Assembly (NCBI GenBank): GCA_043805315.1
Contig: JAZDID010000071.1
Span: 1 to 16,376, forward strand
DNA from: JAHJEM01 sp043805315
GTDB lineage: Archaea; Nanobdellota; Nanobdellia; Woesearchaeales; JAHJEM01
DNA: 16,376 nucleotides
Reading direction: 5' to 3'
Position numbers and translations under genes: made by a program. Under the pieces are notes generated by a model that ran no database searches, had not been told where the DNA came from, and saw only the letters and a program-made list of their open reading frames with translations. Positions 13,788 through 16,376 of the stretch are shown piece by piece (the first letter of the stretch is position 1; every line of letters starts with the position of its first letter).

Positions 13788-15011
13788 CTAACGAAAGAAC
13801 TCGCTGATCTTCCTTTGCTTCTTCAGGTTCTGATACAGAATGCTCCTTTGCAAGAGCTCGTCCAGATTCACCTTGAACTTCTCGCTCACGAACTGGCGCG
13901 CATAGTTCATCAGCTCTTCCCTGCTTGAAAAGAATTGGGGAGAAACAGACATCGCGTTGCGCGATGCTTGCCGCACCACCCAGACTCCAAGCGGCGTATA
14001 GTATTCGTCAGTGATGAAGCGCAGGGCAAGGACGGATGCCTGCCGCTTGCTCTTCTTCAATGCTTCGAGGATTCCGAGGCGTGCTGCATAGTATCCTCCA
14101 ACCGTGTTTGCTGCATAATCTTTCCTTCCCTCATACCCTTCATAATCAGTGGTCACCATATCCCAGTTCATGTGCTGCGGTGTTTTGGGCGCCATCATCT
14201 CAAACAGCTCGTAGGACCAGACGTCAGGGAAGAAGAGGTTGAGGTAATAATTGCCGAGGTAGCCGCCGAAATACGCAGCGTACTCTCCTGGCCTGAAATC
14301 ACGGATCTCATCGATCATCTGCTTCCCCAGCGTATCATCGATTGCCGTGATCGACCATCTCGTCGGCACAAGCTTCCGCTGCGTCTTCAGTCCCAGGCTG
14401 CCAGTGGAGATCAGCTTTGTTAAATGATGTTCACCAAGCCCTTTGCGGTACAGCTCTCCAATGGCATTGCCCGCCTTCAAGTCACTGTCTCCCACAGCCT
14501 TCTCGACAGAAACAGGCACTTTCGGATTTTCCGTTATCCGCGCGTTTTTCAGCCTGACGCTCGGGCCGAACGGCGTCACGTCCTGCGAGACTGTCAATCG
14601 GAAAACGGGCTTTTTCTCTAGTGAGACCTCCATGTCGACCGGCTTTTCCGCCATGGACACCTCCCGAGTCATCTCAAGAAAACGGTCATTGAAGCTCTTG
14701 ATGTGCGTCCTGAACTGGGAGTTGATCAGGCTTGTCCGCAGGTCGACGATCTTATCGATGTCATAGTTCTTTTCAGCCCATACTCTCGGATTGTCATGCT
14801 CTTCAGTGACCAGCTCATTCCCTAAAATCCCTGCTGAGACGTTCGGGTAGCCATACCTACCGATGAACACGTTCGGAGCAGCGCCGAAGAAATCCTGCTT
14901 TCCTTCACTATTCTTCTTTACCTTGGCATAGAATCGCATCAGGACAGGGCATCTGCCGTTCTTGCACAGCTCTTCCGGATACTTGCCGCGGCAATAGACG
15001 CAGGTGATCAT
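13788..15011 (-). CDS. nreA: archaeal DNA-repair protein NreA (407 aa)
   Basis: NreA proteins are conserved in archaea and act in DNA-damage repair with the PCNA clamp. The N terminus has the expected cysteine cluster: C4-x2-C7 and C16-x4-C21 (TCVYCRGKYPEELCKNGRCP), a probable zinc site. Typical core blocks follow: FFGAAPNVFIGRYGYPNVSAG, LRTSLINSQFRTHI, KLVPTRWSITAIDDTLGKQM, and AYFGGYLGNYYLNLFFP. The last residues, QRKISEFF (399-406), form a PCNA-interacting PIP box (Q-x2-I-x2-F-F). Length and domain order are complete. The start at 15011 gives MITCVYC, as in relatives. A TATA-like element at 15051-15058 lies in the 96-bp divergent region shared with the K+ channel gene. The gene stands alone here and does not cluster with the RecJ-like gene. 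Confidence 0.93.
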   Translation of the reverse strand: MITCVYCRGKYPEELCKNGRCPVLMRFYAKVKKNSEGKQDFFGAAPNVFIGRYGYPNVSAGILGNELVTEEHDNPRVWAEKNYDIDKIVDLRTSLINSQFRTHIKSFNDRFLEMTREVSMAEKPVDMEVSLEKKPVFRLTVSQDVTPFGPSVRLKNARITENPKVPVSVEKAVGDSDLKAGNAIGELYRKGLGEHHLTKLISTGSLGLKTQRKLVPTRWSITAIDDTLGKQMIDEIRDFRPGEYAAYFGGYLGNYYLNLFFPDVWSYELFEMMAPKTPQHMNWDMVTTDYEGYEGRKDYAANTVGGYYAARLGILEALKKSKRQASVLALRFITDEYYTPLGVWVVRQASRNAMSVSPQFFSSREELMNYARQFVSEKFKVNLDELLQRSILYQNLKKQRKISEFFR

Positions 15012-15050
15012 GCCTCGAAGAAATATTCGGAAGGATTAATAGTTTATTGT

Positions 15051-15058
15051 TTTTATAT
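15051..15058 (-). promoter_or_regulatory. probable TATA box of nreA
   Basis: ATATAAAA on the minus strand is centred about 43 bp upstream of ATG 15011, predicting a leader of about 16 nt. A weaker ATTAAT at about 15035-15040 would give a leaderless start instead. Confidence 0.4.
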
Positions 15059-15075
15059 CTGATTAAAAGAGAAAG

Positions 15076-15085
15076 TTTTTTAAAA
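15076..15085 (+). promoter_or_regulatory. TATA box of the potassium channel gene
   Basis: TTTTTTAAAA is centred 27-28 bp upstream of ATG 15108, predicting a leaderless mRNA. Confidence 0.55.
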
Positions 15086-15107
15086 CAGGGCAAGAATCAA
15101 TTTCTTC

Positions 15108-15467
15108 ATGCTCCAGGAGAAAGCAAAACTGAAACTTGCAGTCACCAGCATCGTGACCATCCTGCTTTTCACGACCATATTCATCCACTATACAGAGCAG
15201 TGGAGCTGGGTTGACTCCTTCTACTTCTCTGGCATGACCATGACAACCGTCGGCTATGGCGACCTTGTGCCGACAAAAGACCTGACAAAGGTGGTCATTA
15301 CCCTCGACGCGATCTTCTCCATCGGCCTGTTCCTCTATGCCTTGTCCATCATCGGCCAGATCCGCTTCAGGAACACCAACAGGTTTGAGAACATCCCAAA
15401 GCACCTCACTACCCACCTCGAAAAGGGCAAGAACAGGATCCGGAAGCTGAAAAACCTCAAAATATAA
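15108..15467 (+). CDS. two-transmembrane potassium channel (119 aa)
   Basis: This is a minimal pore of the KcsA/MthK type. TM1 spans about residues 9-27 (KLAVTSIVTILLFTTIFIHY), the pore helix is WSWVDSFYFSGMTMTT, the selectivity filter is TVGYGD (47-52), and TM2 spans about 61-85 (VVITLDAIFSIGLFLYALSIIG). Four subunits form one K+-selective pore in the cytoplasmic membrane. The C-terminal tail (86-119) is short and basic (KNRIRKLKNLK), with no RCK, cyclic-nucleotide or voltage-sensor domain, so gating cannot be predicted from sequence. A basic tail after TM2 could bind lipid. The gene is divergent from nreA and 25 bp upstream of the M50 protease gene, whose own TATA box overlaps this stop codon. 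Confidence 0.93.
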   Translation: MLQEKAKLKLAVTSIVTILLFTTIFIHYTEQWSWVDSFYFSGMTMTTVGYGDLVPTKDLTKVVITLDAIFSIGLFLYALSIIGQIRFRNTNRFENIPKHLTTHLEKGKNRIRKLKNLKI

Positions 15468-15469
15468 AA
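15461..15469 (+). promoter_or_regulatory. TATA box of the M50 gene, overlapping the channel stop codon
   Basis: AATATAAAA contains the channel gene's TAA (15465-15467) and is centred 28 bp before ATG 15493. The protease can therefore be transcribed independently of the channel. Confidence 0.6.
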
Positions 15470-15492
15470 GAGGAACGTGTTTCTCAGCCAGC

Positions 15493-16092
15493 ATGATCAG
15501 GAAAATGAGGTTTTCCAAGACAGAAATCAAGCATCTGCTCATCGCCTGGCTTGTCATCAGCCTTGCCTTCGGCATCGTGATCAATGACTCAAAGTTCACC
15601 ATCACTCTTCTCCGGAGCATCCTCCTCGCGGGATTAACAGTCGGTGTGGGCTTCCTGATTCATGAATTATCCCACAAGGCAGTCGCCCAGCACTACCATT
15701 GCCTTGCAGAATTCAGGGCGAACTTCCAGATGCTCTTCCTTGCAGTGCTCATGAGCTTTTTCGGCTTTGTCTTCGCAGCACCTGGCGCAGTCATGATATT
15801 CGGCTATGTCTCACGAAAACAGAACGGGCTCATCTCGCTCGCAGGACCCCTCTCGAATCTCGTCATCGCAGCGCTCCTGCTGCCGCTCTACTTCCTGACA
15901 AGCGCAGGGATCATCCACCAGATCGCCCAGTATGGGTTCTGGATCAATTCCTTCCTTGCACTCTTCAACATGATCCCCTTCGGCATGTTCGACGGCTACA
16001 AAATAATCAAATGGAACAAATGGATATTTGCCGGCATGATAATTGTGTCTGGAGTATTTACATTCATCGCGTTCCTGCCGATGTTCAGGTAG
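15493..16092 (+). CDS. M50-family intramembrane zinc metalloprotease (199 aa)
   Basis: M50 (site-2-protease-type) enzymes cut membrane-spanning substrates inside the bilayer. The zinc motif HELSH (57-61) lies in a transmembrane segment (GLTVGVGFLIHELSHKAVA). The third ligand is in NMIPFGMFDGYKI (159-171), with Asp167-Gly168 matching the family NxxPxxxxDG motif. Between them are the typical AAPGAVMIFG and SLAGPLSNL segments. Four to six hydrophobic spans are visible. The protein is short and has no PDZ or CBS domain, like the minimal archaeal members. All catalytic residues are present, so it should be active. The start at 15493 fits a leaderless mRNA; ATG 15505 is possible. Substrates are unknown. 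Confidence 0.92.
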   Translation: MIRKMRFSKTEIKHLLIAWLVISLAFGIVINDSKFTITLLRSILLAGLTVGVGFLIHELSHKAVAQHYHCLAEFRANFQMLFLAVLMSFFGFVFAAPGAVMIFGYVSRKQNGLISLAGPLSNLVIAALLLPLYFLTSAGIIHQIAQYGFWINSFLALFNMIPFGMFDGYKIIKWNKWIFAGMIIVSGVFTFIAFLPMFR

Positions 16093-16108
16093 TTAGTTAT
16101 TGGCGCTG

Positions 16109-16190
16109 GCGCGCCGGGTACTCAGAGACCAGAGGTCTCTGGTAATTTGTGCCGAGCACAAATGGACTTGGCCCCTCCGGGGTGGCGCGC
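16109..16190 (+). repeat. hairpin-array module 1: GC outer stem enclosing three hairpins
   Basis: An outer stem GCGCGCC (16109-16115) with GGCGCGC (16184-16190) encloses three hairpins. The first is CAGAGACC-AGA-GGTCTCTG (16123-16141). The second is ATTTGTGC-CGA-GCACAAAT (16145-16163). The third is CCCC-TCC-GGGG (16172-16182). A T5 run follows at 16205-16209. The strand is unknown; the plus strand is given because the T run follows on it. Confidence 0.7.
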
Positions 16191-16199
16191 AGGATAAAA

Positions 16200-16314
16200 T
16201 ATTCTTTTTCCACCATTATTTGAATGTTTCAATTAATATTGAAACACCAACAAACTATTGGTTTGTTGATTGGTGGTTATTCGCTCGATGAAATCATCGA
16301 GTGGAAAATGAATA
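16200..16314 (+). repeat. hairpin-array module 2
   Basis: The outer arms are TATTC-T-TTTTCCAC (16200-16213) and GTGGAAAA-T-GAATA (16301-16314), 13 pairs with one T-T mismatch. They enclose GTTTCAAT-TAAT-ATTGAAAC (16226-16245), CAACAAAC-TATTG-GTTTGTTG (16248-16268) and CTCGATG-AAAT-CATCGAG (16284-16301). An alternative inner closing stem is CCACCA/TGGTGG (16210-16215 with 16271-16276). Confidence 0.7.
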
Positions 16315-16324
16315 GTCCGAGAAA

Positions 16325-16376
16325 ATTTCAACACATTGTTGAAATACCAGCAAACCCGCGGTTTGCTGATTACCGA
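16325..16376 (+). repeat. hairpin-array module 3 (cut by window end)
   Basis: ATTTCAACA-CAT-TGTTGAAAT (16325-16345) is followed after two bases by CAGCAAACC-CGC-GGTTTGCTG (16348-16368). It is a diverged copy of the pair at 16226-16268, offset by 99-100 bp, with the same AC spacer and the same GATT after the second hairpin. The array appears to continue beyond the window. Confidence 0.7.

Noticed and set aside
16109..16190. Module 1 as a tRNA or tRNA-like gene
   Set aside because: It has a 7-bp outer stem and three hairpins, but no TTCGANYC T-loop, loops of only three bases, no anticodon loop and no acceptor-type unpaired end.
16100..16291. A 63-codon open frame on the plus strand after the M50 gene
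   Set aside because: It runs straight through the hairpin modules, its protein has no fold-like pattern, and its sequence is explained by the inverted repeats. It also lacks a clear promoter.
16109..16376. CRISPR array
   Set aside because: The spacing is regular at about 100 bp, but there is no constant repeat sequence. Similarity is in structure, and only modules 2 and 3 share sequence.

Overview
The window looks like chromosomal DNA of an archaeon, probably of the DPANN kind (Woesearchaeota/Pacearchaeota-like; the lineage is an inference). The archaeal signs are: an SRP54-type signal recognition GTPase; an NreA DNA-repair protein with an N-terminal four-Cys cluster and a C-terminal PCNA-binding tail; a tRNA-Gly(UCC) that lacks an encoded CCA and appears to carry a noncanonical intron; and TATA boxes centred about 26-28 nt upstream of start codons, so most mRNAs look leaderless. 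Genes are short, dense and mostly transcribed one by one.

Layout. 1-312: the 3' end of a MutY-like glycosylase gene. 361-945 (minus): a conserved hypothetical gene behind the intron-bearing tRNA-Gly. 1084-1722: a two-gene cassette with a perfect palindrome at its start, a small winged-helix-like protein followed by a RelE/ParE-like toxin, with an ATGA overlap. 1746-2425: a P-loop kinase preceded by a 25-codon leaderless mini-ORF that overlaps it by ATGA. 2440-4305 (minus): a deoxyribosyltransferase-like protein and a membrane-anchored serpin. 4472-8423: SRP54, then an 838-residue protein of unknown function. 8424-8672: a 249-nt gap with inverted repeats and an unassigned promoter. 8673-9266: a nucleotidyltransferase-fold protein. 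9271-10314 (minus): a RecJ-like DHH phosphoesterase. 10501-12589: a 478-residue protein with internal repeats, converging on an E1/ThiF-like protein with one base between them. 12692-13781: a lytic-transglycosylase-like exported protein behind two long direct repeats. 13788-15011 (minus): NreA. 15108-16092: a two-TM potassium channel and an M50 membrane metalloprotease.

The most unusual part is the last 270 bases (16109-16376, running off the window). It is a chain of at least eight perfect short hairpins organised in modules of about 100 bp. Two modules share a hairpin pair whose stems differ by compensatory base changes, so structure rather than sequence appears to be conserved. I know of no named element that matches it.

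Functional themes are genome maintenance (glycosylase, RecJ-like, NreA), protein targeting and membrane proteolysis (SRP54, M50), and cell-surface or interaction functions (serpin, transglycosylase-like protein, K+ channel). These do not form one operon; the promoters seen indicate mostly independent control.
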